DNA of 64,000 nucleotides from Hydrogenophilus sp. Its GTDB lineage: Bacteria; Pseudomonadota; Gammaproteobacteria; Burkholderiales; Rhodocyclaceae. Shown here piece by piece: positions 1 to 8,913 of the stretch. A program made the translations under genes and the position numbers. Within the stretch, counting starts at the first letter, position 1, and each line of letters starts with the position of its first letter. Under the pieces are notes generated by a model. It did no database searches. It saw only the letters and a list, made by a program, of their open reading frames with translations, and had not been told where the DNA came from. The stretch lies in assembly GCA_026416515.1 (NCBI GenBank), contig JAOAEZ010000002.1, forward strand, positions 214,573 to 278,572, given 5' to 3'.

Positions 1-242
1 CCTTCCAGGAGCAGGATGGGGACTTCTATGCGTTCTTCGCGTAAAAGGAGCGCCTCTTCCAGAAAGGCAACTGCGAAACCGTCAACGTGCGGCGCAAGGG
101 TACGGGCAATGGCCCGCGCGCCGTGGCCATAGGCGTCGGCTTTAATGACGGCAAATGCCCGCCCCGGCATCGCCCGAGCACGGAGCAGGCGATAGTTGGC
201 GAGCAGCGCGTTGAGGTCGATTTCCGCGACAGTAGGGCGCAC
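1..242 (-). CDS. alr: Alanine racemase, N-terminal part (runs off the window)
   Basis: Only the first 80 codons are present; the rest lies before base 1. The product interconverts L- and D-alanine with PLP, supplying D-Ala for peptidoglycan. The visible protein starts [17 protein letters not shown] and carries the PLP-lysine signature [12 protein letters not shown], with Lys34 as the expected Schiff-base residue. The start is a GTG at 242, with the reverse-strand AGGAGGT-like region replaced by CACCTCCTAACC, so no clear Shine-Dalgarno is visible. It begins 7 bases after the stop of the upstream symporter gene, so the two are probably co-transcribed. Family assignment is firm; length and C-terminal domain cannot be judged. 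Confidence 0.93.
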   Translation of the reverse strand, partial: MRPTVAEIDLNALLANYRLLRARAMPGRAFAVIKADAYGHGARAIARTLAPHVDGFAVAFLEEALLLREERIEVPILLLE

Positions 243-249
243 AGGAGGG

Positions 250-1713
250 TTAGGAGGTGACGTGATAGGTAGCGGCCGCAGCGCGATGGGTACGGCCCGG
301 GGGATCTTTGGGGTCGGGGGGGCCGTAGAGGCTGCTGAGGATCATCGCGATCAGAGCGGCAAACATGCCGATCAGTTGCGGTTCGAGAGGGAGGGGAGGA
401 AGAACCAACTCCCCGAAGAGCCAGACACCGAGACCAAAGATGACCGCCATGGTGGCGCCAAAGGCGGTGGCCCGCCGCCAGAAAAGCCCTAGAAAGAGAG
501 GAACGAAGGCGCCCGCTAGAGTAACTCGATAGGCATGTTCGACCATTTTGTGGATCGATTCGTTGCTGAGAAGAGCGTAGAGGAGAACGAGGAGGGTAAA
601 ACAGATAACCGTGACACGGGTGGCGCGCAGGAGTTGGCGGTCGGTCATCGCAGGAATGAGGCTTTTGAGGACATTTTCAGTAAAGGTGACCGAGGGGGCG
701 AGGAGCGTGCCGCTGGCAGTACTCATGATGACCGAGAGAAGCGCACCGAAGAAGATGATCTGTAACCAGAGGGGCATGTGTTGAACGACTAAAGTGGGGA
801 GGATCAGTTGGGGGTCCTCCGCCAGAAGCCGCTCAGTCATGGGGGGGTCGATGAGGACGGCGCTATAAGCGATATAGAGGGGGACGGCGGCAAAGAGAAG
901 GTAGGCAACCCCCCCTAGAGTGGTTCCCCAGACCGCAGTGGTTTCCGTTCGGGAGCTGTTGACGCGTTGAAAGACGTCTTGTTGGGGGATCGAGCCGAGC
1001 GCCATCGTGAGGAGGGCAGCAAACCAGCTGAGAAGCGCCGCGGGGTCGGTGAGGTCCGGAAACCAGTCGAGTTTGCCTGCCGCATGGGCGTGGGCGATGA
1101 CCGCGCCGATACCACCAGCCATTTCGCCGGTAAAGAGGGCGACGATCAGCAACCCTACGACAATGAGAATCATTTGGACAAATGTGGTCCAGGCAACCGA
1201 CCACATCCCGCCAACGACGGTGTAGATGAGGACCGCGCCGGCGCCGAGGATGACCCCCATGGGTTGGGGGATCGCCCCTTCCGAGAGGACGTTGAAGACA
1301 ACGCCGAGGGCGGTGAATTGAGCGCCTACCCAGCCGAGATAAGAGATGACCATGCAGAGGGAAAGGACGATCTCAAGGGTGGGGTTATAGCGGCGGCGAT
1401 AGTAGTCACCGAGAGTGAGGAGATTCATCCGATAGAGAGGACGCGCGAAGATGAGACCGAAAAGAATGAGACAGAGGGCAGCCCCGAGGGGATCGGAGGC
1501 AAGACCAACCGCCCCTTCTTCGAGGAAGGTGGCGCTTATGCCGAGGACGGTTTCCGAACCAAACCAGGTGGCAAAGACCATCGCGAGGACGACGATAAAA
1601 GGGAGATTGCGACCGGCCACAATGTAGTCACGGGCGTTGCGGACGCGCCGGGCGGCGAGAAGGCCGATGCCGATCGAGGCAAGGAGATAAAAGGCCACAA
1701 AGAGGAGCAACAT
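250..1713 (-). CDS. Sodium:solute symporter family protein
   Basis: A 487-residue inner-membrane protein of the sodium:solute symporter (SSS) family, the usual length for that family. Hydrophobic segments run almost continuously from residue 1 to about 470, with a short hydrophilic tail. Family-like stretches include [12 protein letters not shown] near residue 30 and [12 protein letters not shown] near residue 50. The substrate (proline, pantothenate, carboxylate or other) cannot be told from sequence alone. The ATG at 1713 is preceded by AGGAG at a good distance. It lies directly upstream of alr. A link of this transporter to alanine or proline metabolism would be inference. Confidence 0.85.
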   Translation of the reverse strand: MLLLFVAFYLLASIGIGLLAARRVRNARDYIVAGRNLPFIVVLAMVFATWFGSETVLGISATFLEEGAVGLASDPLGAALCLILFGLIFARPLYRMNLLTLGDYYRRRYNPTLEIVLSLCMVISYLGWVGAQFTALGVVFNVLSEGAIPQPMGVILGAGAVLIYTVVGGMWSVAWTTFVQMILIVVGLLIVALFTGEMAGGIGAVIAHAHAAGKLDWFPDLTDPAALLSWFAALLTMALGSIPQQDVFQRVNSSRTETTAVWGTTLGGVAYLLFAAVPLYIAYSAVLIDPPMTERLLAEDPQLILPTLVVQHMPLWLQIIFFGALLSVIMSTASGTLLAPSVTFTENVLKSLIPAMTDRQLLRATRVTVICFTLLVLLYALLSNESIHKMVEHAYRVTLAGAFVPLFLGLFWRRATAFGATMAVIFGLGVWLFGELVLPPLPLEPQLIGMFAALIAMILSSLYGPPDPKDPPGRTHRAAAATYHVTS

Positions 1714-1950
1714 GCGAGGGACTCCTTTGCCGAGAAAAAGAGTGGGGACCGAAGGGGTTTAAAAAATAGCAATGGCGCGATTGTACCCCCCGAGCGGAGG
1801 TTGGGGAAGATAGTTTTTAAGGGAAAAAACCTAGGTGGAGAAGGAGAAGCTGCGTCTGCGGAGGTCGAGAAAAGAGGGTAGAGGGAATCGCCAGAGGAGC
1901 GCAAGGTGGCAGAGGAGCCAAAGAAGAGAGTGGCGGAAAAAAGAGAGGAG

Positions 1951-1979
1951 TGGAATTTTGAACAAATCTACGCTATAAT
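1951..1979 (+). promoter_or_regulatory. Sigma-70 type promoter for the SprA-like gene
   Basis: A perfect -10 box TATAAT (1974-1979) lies 17 bases after a weak -35 TGGAAT (1951-1956). The expected +1 is near 1986, which places GGAGG (1987-1991) and the ATG at 2002 inside the message. It excludes the longer in-frame GTG start at 1906. Confidence 0.6.
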
Positions 1980-2001
1980 GAGGAGCGGAGGTAGAAGAGA
2001 G

Positions 2002-2754
2002 ATGATCGGCGGGGTTACGGCTTATCCGCGATGGGAAGAGGTAGGGGGCGCGCCGCTAAGGGCGGGAGAAGGGCGCGTTGCAAGCGGAAGAGAGGGGGGT
2101 GAGCGCAGCCGGGAAGGCGAGGGCGTAAGGAATAGGGACGCCGAGAGAGAGCGAAAAGTCGCCCGGTTGCGGGAGATCGATCGCGAGGTGCGCGCCCACG
2201 AGATGGCCCATGTAGCGGCAGGAGGGGATTTAGTGACCCGGGGGGCGCAGTTTAATACGGTGCGCGGACCAGACGGGAAACAGTACGCGGTGGGGGGGGA
2301 TGTGCAGATCGATGTTTCCCCAGGACGGACCCCAGAGGAGACGATCGCGAAGGCAGAGCGGATTCGCCGCGCGGCGTTGGCGCCGGCGAATCCTTCGCCG
2401 CAAGATTTAAAGGTGGCCGCGAAGGCGACGCAGATGGCGATGGCAGCGCGAATGGAGTTGATCGAGCGGCGCTTGCGCGAGGAGAGAGGGGAGGAGAAGG
2501 GGCAGACGGCAGGGGTAGAGGGAAGCGGGCGCACGCCGGGAGCTGAGGGAACGCGCGGAGGAGAGAGGAGGGGGATAAACGGGAAAGAGGGGGGAACAGG
2601 GGGAGTCACCGAATCGGCAAGAGGAGAGGGGGGAGGGTATTGGAGATCATGGTGGCAGAGCAGCGGAGTAGGGGCGACCGGAACGTCGGAGACGTTGAGG
2701 GGTTTGTCGTGGCGTTCGACGCAGGCGCTGGCTCTCTACGCAGCCAATCGGTGA
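2002..2754 (+). CDS. SprA-related putative metalloprotease
   Basis: A 250-residue protein matching the SprA-related / putative metalloprotease CJM1_0395 type. The core (residues about 45-140) holds EVRAHEMAHVAAGG, a HExxH-like zinc-site candidate reading HEMAH, followed by GGDVQIDVSPGRTPEET, the typical block of this family. The flanks are low complexity: an Arg/Glu-rich N-terminus and a Gly/Arg/Glu-rich C-terminal third. The ATG at 2002 is chosen because it follows GGAGG and lies just downstream of a perfect -10 box; an in-frame GTG at 1906 lies upstream of that promoter. No signal peptide is visible. The family is recognised, but substrate and activity are unknown. Confidence 0.8.
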   Translation: MIGGVTAYPRWEEVGGAPLRAGEGRVASGREGGERSREGEGVRNRDAERERKVARLREIDREVRAHEMAHVAAGGDLVTRGAQFNTVRGPDGKQYAVGGDVQIDVSPGRTPEETIAKAERIRRAALAPANPSPQDLKVAAKATQMAMAARMELIERRLREERGEEKGQTAGVEGSGRTPGAEGTRGGERRGINGKEGGTGGVTESARGEGGGYWRSWWQSSGVGATGTSETLRGLSWRSTQALALYAANR

Positions 2755-2767
2755 GCGGGTAGAAGGC

Positions 2768-3736
2768 GTGGGGAGAAGAAGCTCCTTCTTTTTGAGGCGA
2801 GAGGAGGAAAAAGAGGGCGGCGGGAAGAGAAGGAGATGGAGCGTTTGGGGGGGAGTGGGGGTGGCAGGGTGGCTGCTGGTGCTGTTAGGGACGGCGGGGG
2901 AGGCCAGCCTGCCGGAGGATTCACCGTTCGGGTGGCCAAAAGGGGGGGTCTTTTGGGGAACGGTTCTGGTAAATCCAGGGTTTGTGGTGCGTTATGCCGA
3001 GTGGTTCGGAACCCCCGAGTGGGTGGCATACCGAGCCGACCTCCCCGCCCGTTTTCGTTTGGAGCGCCGTCCCGAGCGGTTTGAGGCCGATGAGCGAACG
3101 TGGCGCTGTCGATTGCGGATGTGGTGTGTGACGCATGAGAGCTACCGCGAGAGCGGCTTTGACCGCGGCCATATGGCTCCAAATTTTTTGATCGGAACAC
3201 GCTACGGGCCCGAGGCACAACGGGCTACCTTTTTGCTGAGCAATGTGGCTCCTCAACGACCCGAACACAACCGCGGGATTTGGGAGCGCCTCGAGAGGGT
3301 CGAGGTAAACCGGTTCGCAGTGGGGACAACGCGCTTTTGGACGATCGTAGGACCCGTCTTCGGCGAACAGGTGCCGCGAATCGGTGAGGCACGAGTGGGC
3401 GTGCCAGAGGGATTTTTCCGAGTGATGGTCCGAGAGTTGCCGAACGGCGAGCGACAGGCGATCGCTTTTCTTATTCCTCAGTCCGCTCCAGCCGATGGAG
3501 ATCTGCGCCATTATGTGCAGCCGGTGCGAGCGGTGGAGGAGCGCGTGGGACTCAATTTTTTCCCCGAGCTGCCCGAGGAGGAACAGGAGCGATTGGAAAG
3601 AGAGCCAGCCGATCCGGCGAAGTGGGGGTTAGACGAGGCGTGGGCTAACCAGCCGCCTTCGTTTTGGGGAGGAGAGAGCGCGAGCGGCCGAGAGCGAGGA
3701 GACAGGCGCAGCAGAGAGGGTAGAGAAATACGGTGA
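2768..3736 (+). CDS. Secreted or membrane-anchored DNA/RNA non-specific endonuclease (NUC1 type)
   Basis: 322 residues. An Arg/Lys-rich N-terminus is followed by a hydrophobic stretch (about residues 28-46, ending TAGEA) that looks like a signal peptide or anchor. The nuclease domain contains FDRGHMAPN near residue 135, the beta-beta-alpha-metal DRGH motif with the catalytic His, and a later conserved Asn region (NVAPQRPEHNRGIW). This fits the NUC1/endonuclease G family, which cuts DNA and RNA with Mg2+. The start is GTG at 2768; the first ATG nearby (2836) is in another frame. It ends 47 bases before metX. A role in nucleic-acid scavenging outside the cytoplasm is inferred from the leader. 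Confidence 0.85.
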   Translation: MGRRSSFFLRREEEKEGGGKRRRWSVWGGVGVAGWLLVLLGTAGEASLPEDSPFGWPKGGVFWGTVLVNPGFVVRYAEWFGTPEWVAYRADLPARFRLERRPERFEADERTWRCRLRMWCVTHESYRESGFDRGHMAPNFLIGTRYGPEAQRATFLLSNVAPQRPEHNRGIWERLERVEVNRFAVGTTRFWTIVGPVFGEQVPRIGEARVGVPEGFFRVMVRELPNGERQAIAFLIPQSAPADGDLRHYVQPVRAVEERVGLNFFPELPEEEQERLEREPADPAKWGLDEAWANQPPSFWGGESASGRERGDRRSREGREIR

Positions 3737-3744
3737 AATAAGAT

Positions 3745-3750
3745 TATAAT
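3745..3750 (+). promoter_or_regulatory. -10 box before metX
   Basis: A perfect TATAAT lies in the short AT-rich gap between the nuclease stop and metX, with +1 expected near 3757 and a 27-base leader carrying GGAGG. No convincing -35 is present at 16-18 bases. Confidence 0.5.
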
Positions 3751-3783
3751 TTCATCAACCCCTTTTTAGGAACGGAGGTGGTT

Positions 3784-4908
3784 ATGGTGGGACGGTCGGT
3801 GGGGGTGGTGACGCCGCAGCGAATGGTGTTCGAGGAGCCGTTGGTACTGCGAAGCGGAGCAGTTTTGCCGCGCTACGAGTTAGTCTATGAAACCTACGGT
3901 GAGTTGAACGCCGCCAAGAGCAACGCGGTGTTGGTATGCCATGCGTTGTCGGGGTCGCACCATGTGGCCGGCTACTATGCCGACGATCCGAGGAACGTGG
4001 GGTGGTGGGATAATTTCGTCGGTCCGGGTAAACCGCTCGATACGCGAAAGTTTTTCGTCATCGGGGTAAATAACGTGGGCGGATGTTTCGGTTCCACCGG
4101 GCCAAGGTCGATCGACCCGACTACCGGCGAACCTTACGGGTCTCGCTTCCCTTTCGTGACAGTGGAGGATTGGGTGGAGGCCCAGGCGCGCTTGGCCGAT
4201 CGGTTGGGAATCGCAGAGTTCGCGGCTGTAATCGGCGGGTCGCTGGGAGGAATGCAGGCATTATCATGGGCCCTGCAGTTTCCCGATCGGGTGCGCCATG
4301 TGTTGGCGATCGCTACGACACCGAAGTTGTCGGCCCAGAATATCGCTTTCAACGAGGTGGCGCGTCAGGCGATTATGAGCGACCCCGATTTTCATGGAGG
4401 AGATTATTACCGCTACGGGGTGGTGCCGAAGCGGGGATTGATGTTGGCGCGTATGATCGGCCATATCACTTACCTTTCCGATGACGCGATGGCGGAGAAA
4501 TTTGGACGGACGTTGAAATACGGAGAGGTCCGTTTTTCATACGATGTGGAGTTCGAGATCGAGTCCTATCTGCGCTACCAGGGAGAGAAGTTTTCGCGTT
4601 ATTTCGATGCCAATACCTATCTGCTCACAACCCGCGCACTCGACTATTTCGATCCGGCAGCAGAGTACGGGGGAGACTTGGCCCAGGCGTTTGCTCGGGC
4701 CGAGGCTGAATTTTTTGTTCTTTCTTTCTCAACCGACTGGCGATTTTCGCCCGTAAGAAGCCGAGAGATCGTGGCGGCTTTGGTCCATTCGGAAAAGCGG
4801 GTGAGTTATCTGGAGATCGAAAGTAGAGCAGGCCACGATTCGTTTTTGCTCGAGCACCCGCACTACCATGCAGCGGTGCGGGCGTATCTGAACGGTGTGC
4901 GGGTGTAG
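3784..4908 (+). CDS. metX: Homoserine O-acyltransferase MetX
   Basis: 374 residues, normal length for MetX, an alpha/beta hydrolase-fold enzyme that acylates homoserine with acetyl-CoA (or succinyl-CoA in many proteobacteria that pair it with MetW) in methionine synthesis. Visible landmarks are [11 protein letters not shown] near residue 97, the nucleophile elbow GGSLGGMQ with Ser near 153, and the C-terminal [13 protein letters not shown] with the catalytic His. The ATG at 3784 follows GGAGG by 5 bases and is preferred over the GTG at 3778, which overlaps that site. metW follows after 12 bases, so this is the common metXW operon. Acetyl versus succinyl specificity cannot be settled here. Confidence 0.95.
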   Translation: MVGRSVGVVTPQRMVFEEPLVLRSGAVLPRYELVYETYGELNAAKSNAVLVCHALSGSHHVAGYYADDPRNVGWWDNFVGPGKPLDTRKFFVIGVNNVGGCFGSTGPRSIDPTTGEPYGSRFPFVTVEDWVEAQARLADRLGIAEFAAVIGGSLGGMQALSWALQFPDRVRHVLAIATTPKLSAQNIAFNEVARQAIMSDPDFHGGDYYRYGVVPKRGLMLARMIGHITYLSDDAMAEKFGRTLKYGEVRFSYDVEFEIESYLRYQGEKFSRYFDANTYLLTTRALDYFDPAAEYGGDLAQAFARAEAEFFVLSFSTDWRFSPVRSREIVAALVHSEKRVSYLEIESRAGHDSFLLEHPHYHAAVRAYLNGVRV

Positions 4909-4920
4909 GGGAGAGAAGCG

Positions 4921-5625
4921 ATGGGAGAACAGAGAAGAGGGGGATGCGCTGTGAGAGACCATTCAGAGAGAGAGAGGAGAGAGTGGGAGGTGGAAAAGGA
5001 GAGCGGAGAGGCAGCGGAGGAACCATTGCGCGCTGGCCTTCGCTTCGACCTTCAAGCGATCGCTGATTGGGTACTCCCCGGCGAGCGAGTGCTCGATTTA
5101 GGGTGCGGCGACGGGGCGCTGCTTGCTTATTTGACTCAGGAGAAGGGGGTCGTAGGGTATGGGATCGAAAACGATCTCAATAAAGTGATCGCCTGCTTGG
5201 AGCGAGGGGTAAACGTGATCCAGAGCGACCTCGATAGAGGGCTGGCGGGGTTCGAGGATGGTTTTTTCGACCGAGTGATTATGAGCCAGGCATTGCAGGC
5301 GATGCATAATACCCAAGGGATCTTACAGGAGATGTTGCGAGTGGGGCGAGAGGCAGTGGTGAGCTTTCCCAATTTTGCGTTCTGGAAACACCGAAAAAGC
5401 GTGTTGGAGGGACGGATGCCTGTCTCCGAAAGTTTGCCCCACCAGTGGTTCAATACCCCTAATATCCGCTTTTTTACAGTAGCCGATTTTGTGACGTTGT
5501 GCGAGTTACTGGATATCGTAGTTTTTGAGTGGCGGGGGTTCGATGATGAGGGAAGAGCATTATCGCCTGCCGATGATCTGAATTTTCTCGCCGCATTAGC
5601 GATCGCTCGCCTCGGACGGCGCTGA
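4921..5625 (+). CDS. metW: Methionine biosynthesis protein MetW
   Basis: 234 residues with a SAM-methyltransferase fold: VLDLGCGDGALLAYL (motif I) near residue 58 and SQALQAMHN near residue 121. MetW is the usual partner of MetX and is thought to be required for its activity in proteobacteria. The family normally starts at the segment equivalent to LRFDLQAIADW; here about 35 extra Glu/Arg-rich residues precede it if the ATG at 4921 is used. Later in-frame starts such as the GTG at 4951 are possible. It is co-directional with metX, with a 12-base gap. Confidence 0.93.
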   Translation: MGEQRRGGCAVRDHSERERREWEVEKESGEAAEEPLRAGLRFDLQAIADWVLPGERVLDLGCGDGALLAYLTQEKGVVGYGIENDLNKVIACLERGVNVIQSDLDRGLAGFEDGFFDRVIMSQALQAMHNTQGILQEMLRVGREAVVSFPNFAFWKHRKSVLEGRMPVSESLPHQWFNTPNIRFFTVADFVTLCELLDIVVFEWRGFDDEGRALSPADDLNFLAALAIARLGRR

Positions 5626-5667
5626 TCGCCGCCGCGAGGTCGCACCCCAAAAAGGGGATAAGTTGAA

Positions 5668-5982
5668 TCAGCTGACCCGGGCAGCGGGGAGGTCTACCAC
5701 TACTACCGGACGATCGAAGAGGGCGGCGACAATTTGAGCAAAGGTTTGAGCCCATTCCCCCCCTTCGGCAAAGAGGGTCTCCCCCGCACAGCGCGCCAGA
5801 CCTAGAACCATCTCGGTAGGAATCGCTTTCGCCGAGGTGGGAGAGGTGCATTCGAGCGCTTCTATTTGCTGCGCAAGCCAGGCGTGGGCGGTTTCAGGGG
5901 CGATGGTCTCCGCTACCTCTTCGCCGACGAGAAATTCATATTCGCGTTTTTGGGAAAAACGGATGGTAATGGTGCGGCTCAT
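5668..5982 (-). CDS. Hypothetical protein, 104 residues
   Basis: Not recognised. The protein starts MSRTITIRFSQKREYEFLVGEE and ends in a hydrophobic stretch (VVVVDLPAARVS). It has no signal peptide and is mixed alpha/beta in appearance, with a Glu/Ala-rich middle. The ATG at 5982 is chosen because AAGGAG lies 6-7 bases upstream; an in-frame upstream ATG at 6015 lacks such a site. It lies alone on the minus strand between metW and ubiK, convergent with metW. It looks like a real gene from its ribosome site and ordinary composition, but no function is proposed. Confidence 0.65.
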   Translation of the reverse strand: MSRTITIRFSQKREYEFLVGEEVAETIAPETAHAWLAQQIEALECTSPTSAKAIPTEMVLGLARCAGETLFAEGGEWAQTFAQIVAALFDRPVVVVDLPAARVS

Positions 5983-6047
5983 GAGGAGTCTCCTTGCAGG
6001 GGTGTTGGAGTTCATTGTAGAACATTTTGAGGAGAAGGGTAGGGCCT

Positions 6048-6076
6048 TTGGGGCGAAAGGGAAGACATGCTATAGT
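6048..6076 (+). promoter_or_regulatory. Sigma-70 type promoter for ubiK
   Basis: TTGGGG (6048-6053), a 17-base spacer and TATAGT (6071-6076). The expected +1 is near 6083, about 38 bases before the ubiK ATG. Confidence 0.65.
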
Positions 6077-6120
6077 TAAGATAGAAGAGAGTTATATAGA
6101 GGCCTTACCGGGAGAAAGAG

Positions 6121-6372
6121 ATGTTCAAACCCCCACCGTTGGATGAGGTAATCGAGAAGTTGCGGGAATTGGCGGAGACAAGCCCATTGCGCGATTTTGA
6201 GCGAAACGCCAAATTGCTGTTGGGCAGCTTTTTCGAGCGGCTCGATTTGATCACCCGCGATGAGTTCGAGGCGCTGCGCGAGAGCGTTCAGCTGCTGCGC
6301 CAGGAGGTGGTTCGATTGCATGAGCGCGTGGCGGCGTTGGAGGGGGAAGAGCGGGGAGAGGAGAGGGGGTAG
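6121..6372 (+). CDS. ubiK: Ubiquinone biosynthesis accessory factor UbiK (YqiC/BMFP family)
   Basis: An 83-residue helical protein of the BMFP/YqiC type. The N-terminal half carries the family-like block LRDFERNAKLLLGSFFERLD. The C-terminal half is a coiled coil (EFEALRESVQLLRQEVVRLHERVAALE) with leucine/valine heptads. UbiK helps the late, soluble Ubi complex that makes ubiquinone, together with UbiJ. It has its own promoter just upstream and stands alone before a hydrolase gene. Length and heptad layout agree with the family. Confidence 0.88.
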   Translation: MFKPPPLDEVIEKLRELAETSPLRDFERNAKLLLGSFFERLDLITRDEFEALRESVQLLRQEVVRLHERVAALEGEERGEERG

Positions 6373-6435
6373 AGAAAAAAGCGCACCGATAGGAATGAGT
6401 CAAAATATCGGACAGATTAACGGGAGGATAAGAGA

Positions 6436-7155
6436 ATGAGCGTGATGACGCGAAGCGTCGAGTATGTGGTGGGCGGTAAAACGTTCGAGGGGATTTTGGC
6501 ATGGGAGGAGAGCGTAAGAGGACGACGGCCGGCGGTGGCGGTGGCGCACGCGTGGGCAGGACGAAGCGCGTTCGAGGTGGAGAAGGCAAAGCGGTTGGCT
6601 GAGTTGGGGTACGTGGGGTTCGCAATGGATGTGTATGGAAAAGGGGTGTTGGGAAAGTCGCGCGAGGAAAATGCGGCATTGATGACCCCGCTGCTGGAGA
6701 ACCGCAGCGTATTGCAGGAGCGTTTGTCGGCGGCAATCCATGTGTTGTCGGTGCAGCCAGAGGTAGAGCCGAGTAAAATCGCGGCGATCGGCTTTTGTTT
6801 CGGGGGATTGTCGGTGCTCGATTTGGCACGGATCGGCGCTCCCGTGAAAGGGGTGGTGAGCTTTCACGGACTTTTTACCCCGCCCGGAAATACAAAGGGA
6901 AAAAAGATCAGCGCACGGGTGCTGGCATTGCACGGGTGGGACGATCCGATGGTGCCGCCCGAGGCAGTAGTGGCCTTTGCGCGCGAGATGACCGAGGCGG
7001 GGGCCGATTGGCAGTTACACGCGTACGGCCACACGATGCATGCCTTTACCAACCCCCAGGCTAACGATCCGGGATTTGGAACCGTTTATAATGCAACGGC
7101 CGACGCCCGCTCGTGGGCGGCGATGCGTCAGTTTTTGACTGAGCTGTTCGAATAA
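6436..7155 (+). CDS. Dienelactone hydrolase family protein
   Basis: 239 residues with an alpha/beta hydrolase fold of the dienelactone hydrolase (DLH) family. The nucleophile elbow is GFCFGG with Cys near residue 120, as in DLH rather than serine esterases. The catalytic Asp is probably in HGWDDPMVPP near 175, and the His in YGHTMHAF near 204. The start ATG at 6436 follows GGAGG. The substrate is not known: in the absence of any catechol pathway genes nearby, a role in chlorocatechol breakdown is unlikely and a general lactone or ester hydrolase role is more probable. Confidence 0.88.
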   Translation: MSVMTRSVEYVVGGKTFEGILAWEESVRGRRPAVAVAHAWAGRSAFEVEKAKRLAELGYVGFAMDVYGKGVLGKSREENAALMTPLLENRSVLQERLSAAIHVLSVQPEVEPSKIAAIGFCFGGLSVLDLARIGAPVKGVVSFHGLFTPPGNTKGKKISARVLALHGWDDPMVPPEAVVAFAREMTEAGADWQLHAYGHTMHAFTNPQANDPGFGTVYNATADARSWAAMRQFLTELFE

Positions 7156-7248
7156 AAGGAGCGCAGGGGGGCACGCAGCGACGAAAGAAAGAGAAGAGGG
7201 GCTTTCCTTCGCGCAAGGGACGGGAAAGAAGGGTGTAAGGAGCACGCG

Positions 7249-7695
7249 GTGGTGGTGTTCGATGTGGTGTGCCGCCATGGCCACCGGTTCGAGGTGTGGG
7301 TCCCCTCGGCAGAGGAGGCCGATCGCCAGATTGCGCGGGGGTGGCTGGAGTGCCCCTTTTGCGGGTCTGCATCGGTGCAACGACTCCCCGCTGCCCCTGC
7401 CGTGCTGGGCACGCGCGGGATAGGGGAGAGAGAAGAAGAGAGATTGGCAAAAAAAGAGGAGCCGGTAAGGGCAGAGGAGGAGAGTGTGCAGGCGCTTTGG
7501 CGAGCGCTGCAGGAGCTGCGAAAACGAGCAGAGGATGTCGGGCGCCGCTTCCCAGAGGAGGTGCGGCGAATGCACCGCGGCGAAGCCTCCAAGCGACCGA
7601 TCCAGGGGTTGGCGACCCGCGGCGAGGTGGAGTCATTGTGGGAAGAGGGAATCGCTGTCTTCCCTTTGCCGCCCGATCCGAAGTCGCAGCATTGA
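7249..7695 (+). CDS. DUF1178 family protein (zinc-ribbon-like)
   Basis: 148 residues matching the DUF1178 family of proteobacteria. The N-terminus has VFDVVCRHGHRFEVW and, near residue 37, ECPFCGSASVQRLPAAP, a CxxC zinc-ribbon half. The C-terminal half is helical and charged, with the family-like VRRMHRGEA and RPIQGLATRGEVESL blocks. The start is the first of three consecutive GTG codons at 7249, with AAGGAG just upstream. The biochemical role of the family is unknown. Confidence 0.85.
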   Translation: MVVFDVVCRHGHRFEVWVPSAEEADRQIARGWLECPFCGSASVQRLPAAPAVLGTRGIGEREEERLAKKEEPVRAEEESVQALWRALQELRKRAEDVGRRFPEEVRRMHRGEASKRPIQGLATRGEVESLWEEGIAVFPLPPDPKSQH

Positions 7696-7707
7696 GGGAA
7701 GAGAAAG

Positions 7708-7783
7708 TGGAGCGGGAAACGGGACTCGAACCCGCGACCCCAACCTTGGCAAGGTTGTGCTCTACCAACTGAGCTATTCCCGC
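7708..7783 (-). tRNA. tRNA-Gly (anticodon GCC)
   Basis: 76 bases including the encoded CCA end. The acceptor stem is GCGGGAA/TTCCCGC, the D-arm GCTC-AGTTGGTA-GAGC, the anticodon loop TTGCCAA with GCC, and the T-loop TTCGAGT between GCGGG and CCCGT. All stems pair as expected, and it has its own consensus promoter. Confidence 0.98.
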
Positions 7784-7797
7784 CCGCAGGGCATACC

Positions 7798-7826
7798 ACT
7801 ATAGCAGAGGAAAAAATGGGTGTCAA
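7798..7826 (-). promoter_or_regulatory. Strong sigma-70 promoter for tRNA-Gly
   Basis: Read on the minus strand: TTGACA (7826-7821), a 17-base spacer and TATAGT (7803-7798). The -10 box ends 14 bases before the mature 5' end, as expected for a stable RNA gene. Confidence 0.9.
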
Positions 7827-7884
7827 TAGGGATGAGAAGAGGGTTGAAAAGAGGAGAATTTGACAAAGAGCGAGCAAGGTTAAA

Positions 7885-8913
7885 ATGAGAAAGGTAGGTT
7901 GGAGACATTGGATCGTCGCTGCGGTGGGGGCCGGGGCGGTGGGAGGCGCCGCCACATGGGGGGGATTGCTCTATTGGGCAGAGCAGCCTTTGCCGCTCGC
8001 CCAGCCCGTGGAAGTGCAAATCCAGCAGGGAAGCGGAGTTCTGCAGGCGATCGTGCAGGTGGGGGAGGCGTTGGGGGGACCACGATGGGCATGGGTGTGG
8101 TTGGGATGGTGGGAGCGACCGGCAGTGGTGCGCGCGGGGTTTTACCGTTTCGAGGCCGGAACGTCGCCGCGAGGAGCAGTGGCAAAATTGGCCACAGGGG
8201 CGGTGATCCGCGAGCGATTGACGATTGTAGAGGGGTGGACCGTGCGACAGATGTTGGCAGCGGTGCGAGCCCATCCTTTTATCCGCCAGACGATCGAGGG
8301 GGAGAATGAGGCGGAATTGTTGGCAGCGATCGGTGCAAAGGTCCCTTATGCAGAGGGATGGTTTTTCCCCGATACCTATCTGTTCGATCGAATGAGCGAG
8401 GATCGAACGATCTTGGCAGAGGCCCATTCCCGCATGCGGGCAGAGTTGGCTGCTGCATGGGCAGCACGAGCGCCCGATTTGCCGTTGGCTAGCGAGGAGG
8501 AATTGTTGATCTTGGCTTCGATCGTGGAGAAGGAGACCGCTCACCCAGAGGATCGCGCTAAGGTGGCGTCGGTTTTCATCAATCGATTGATCCGGGGAAT
8601 GCCATTGCAGGCCGATCCGACCGTGATCTATGGACGAGGCGAGGAGAGAGAGCGATCGCTGAGCCGCGCCGATTTGGCGCGCGATACGCCATTTAATACC
8701 TATACACGAAAGGGATTGCCGCCTACCCCAATCGCATTGCCAGGACGAGCAGCGCTGTGGGCAGCAGCGCAGCCGGCGAAAACCGATTTTCTGTACTTTG
8801 TGGCGTCAGGGGTCGACGAGCGGTCGGTTTTTTCGCGGTCGTTGCCAGAGCATCAGCAGGCAGTGCAGCGCTACCGCGCCGCAGTGGCGGGAGAGGGAGG
8901 AGAAAAACGGTGA
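7885..8913 (+). CDS. mltG: Endolytic murein transglycosylase MltG
   Basis: 342 residues, typical of MltG, the inner-membrane lytic transglycosylase that cuts nascent glycan strands. One membrane segment lies at about residues 9-30. The YceG-like domain shows WFFPDTYLF near 155, LASIVEKET with the catalytic Glu near 210, and MPLQADPTVIYG near 240. The ATG at 7885 has AAGG 5-6 bases upstream. It overlaps tmk by 4 bases, and the order mltG-tmk-holB is common in betaproteobacteria. Confidence 0.96.
   Translation: MRKVGWRHWIVAAVGAGAVGGAATWGGLLYWAEQPLPLAQPVEVQIQQGSGVLQAIVQVGEALGGPRWAWVWLGWWERPAVVRAGFYRFEAGTSPRGAVAKLATGAVIRERLTIVEGWTVRQMLAAVRAHPFIRQTIEGENEAELLAAIGAKVPYAEGWFFPDTYLFDRMSEDRTILAEAHSRMRAELAAAWAARAPDLPLASEEELLILASIVEKETAHPEDRAKVASVFINRLIRGMPLQADPTVIYGRGEERERSLSRADLARDTPFNTYTRKGLPPTPIALPGRAALWAAAQPAKTDFLYFVASGVDERSVFSRSLPEHQQAVQRYRAAVAGEGGEKR

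Noticed and set aside
967..1881. 304-codon open frame on the plus strand
   Set aside because: Antisense to the symporter gene; charged low-complexity product with no domain.
5639..5660. CCCC-AAAAA-GGGG hairpin after metW
   Set aside because: Only four G-C pairs and no following T run on the plus strand, so not called as a terminator.
7860..7886. TTGACA with TAAAAT before mltG
   Set aside because: The spacer is only 15 bases and the +1 would fall after the mltG ATG, which has its own AAGG ribosome site. Probably coincidence.
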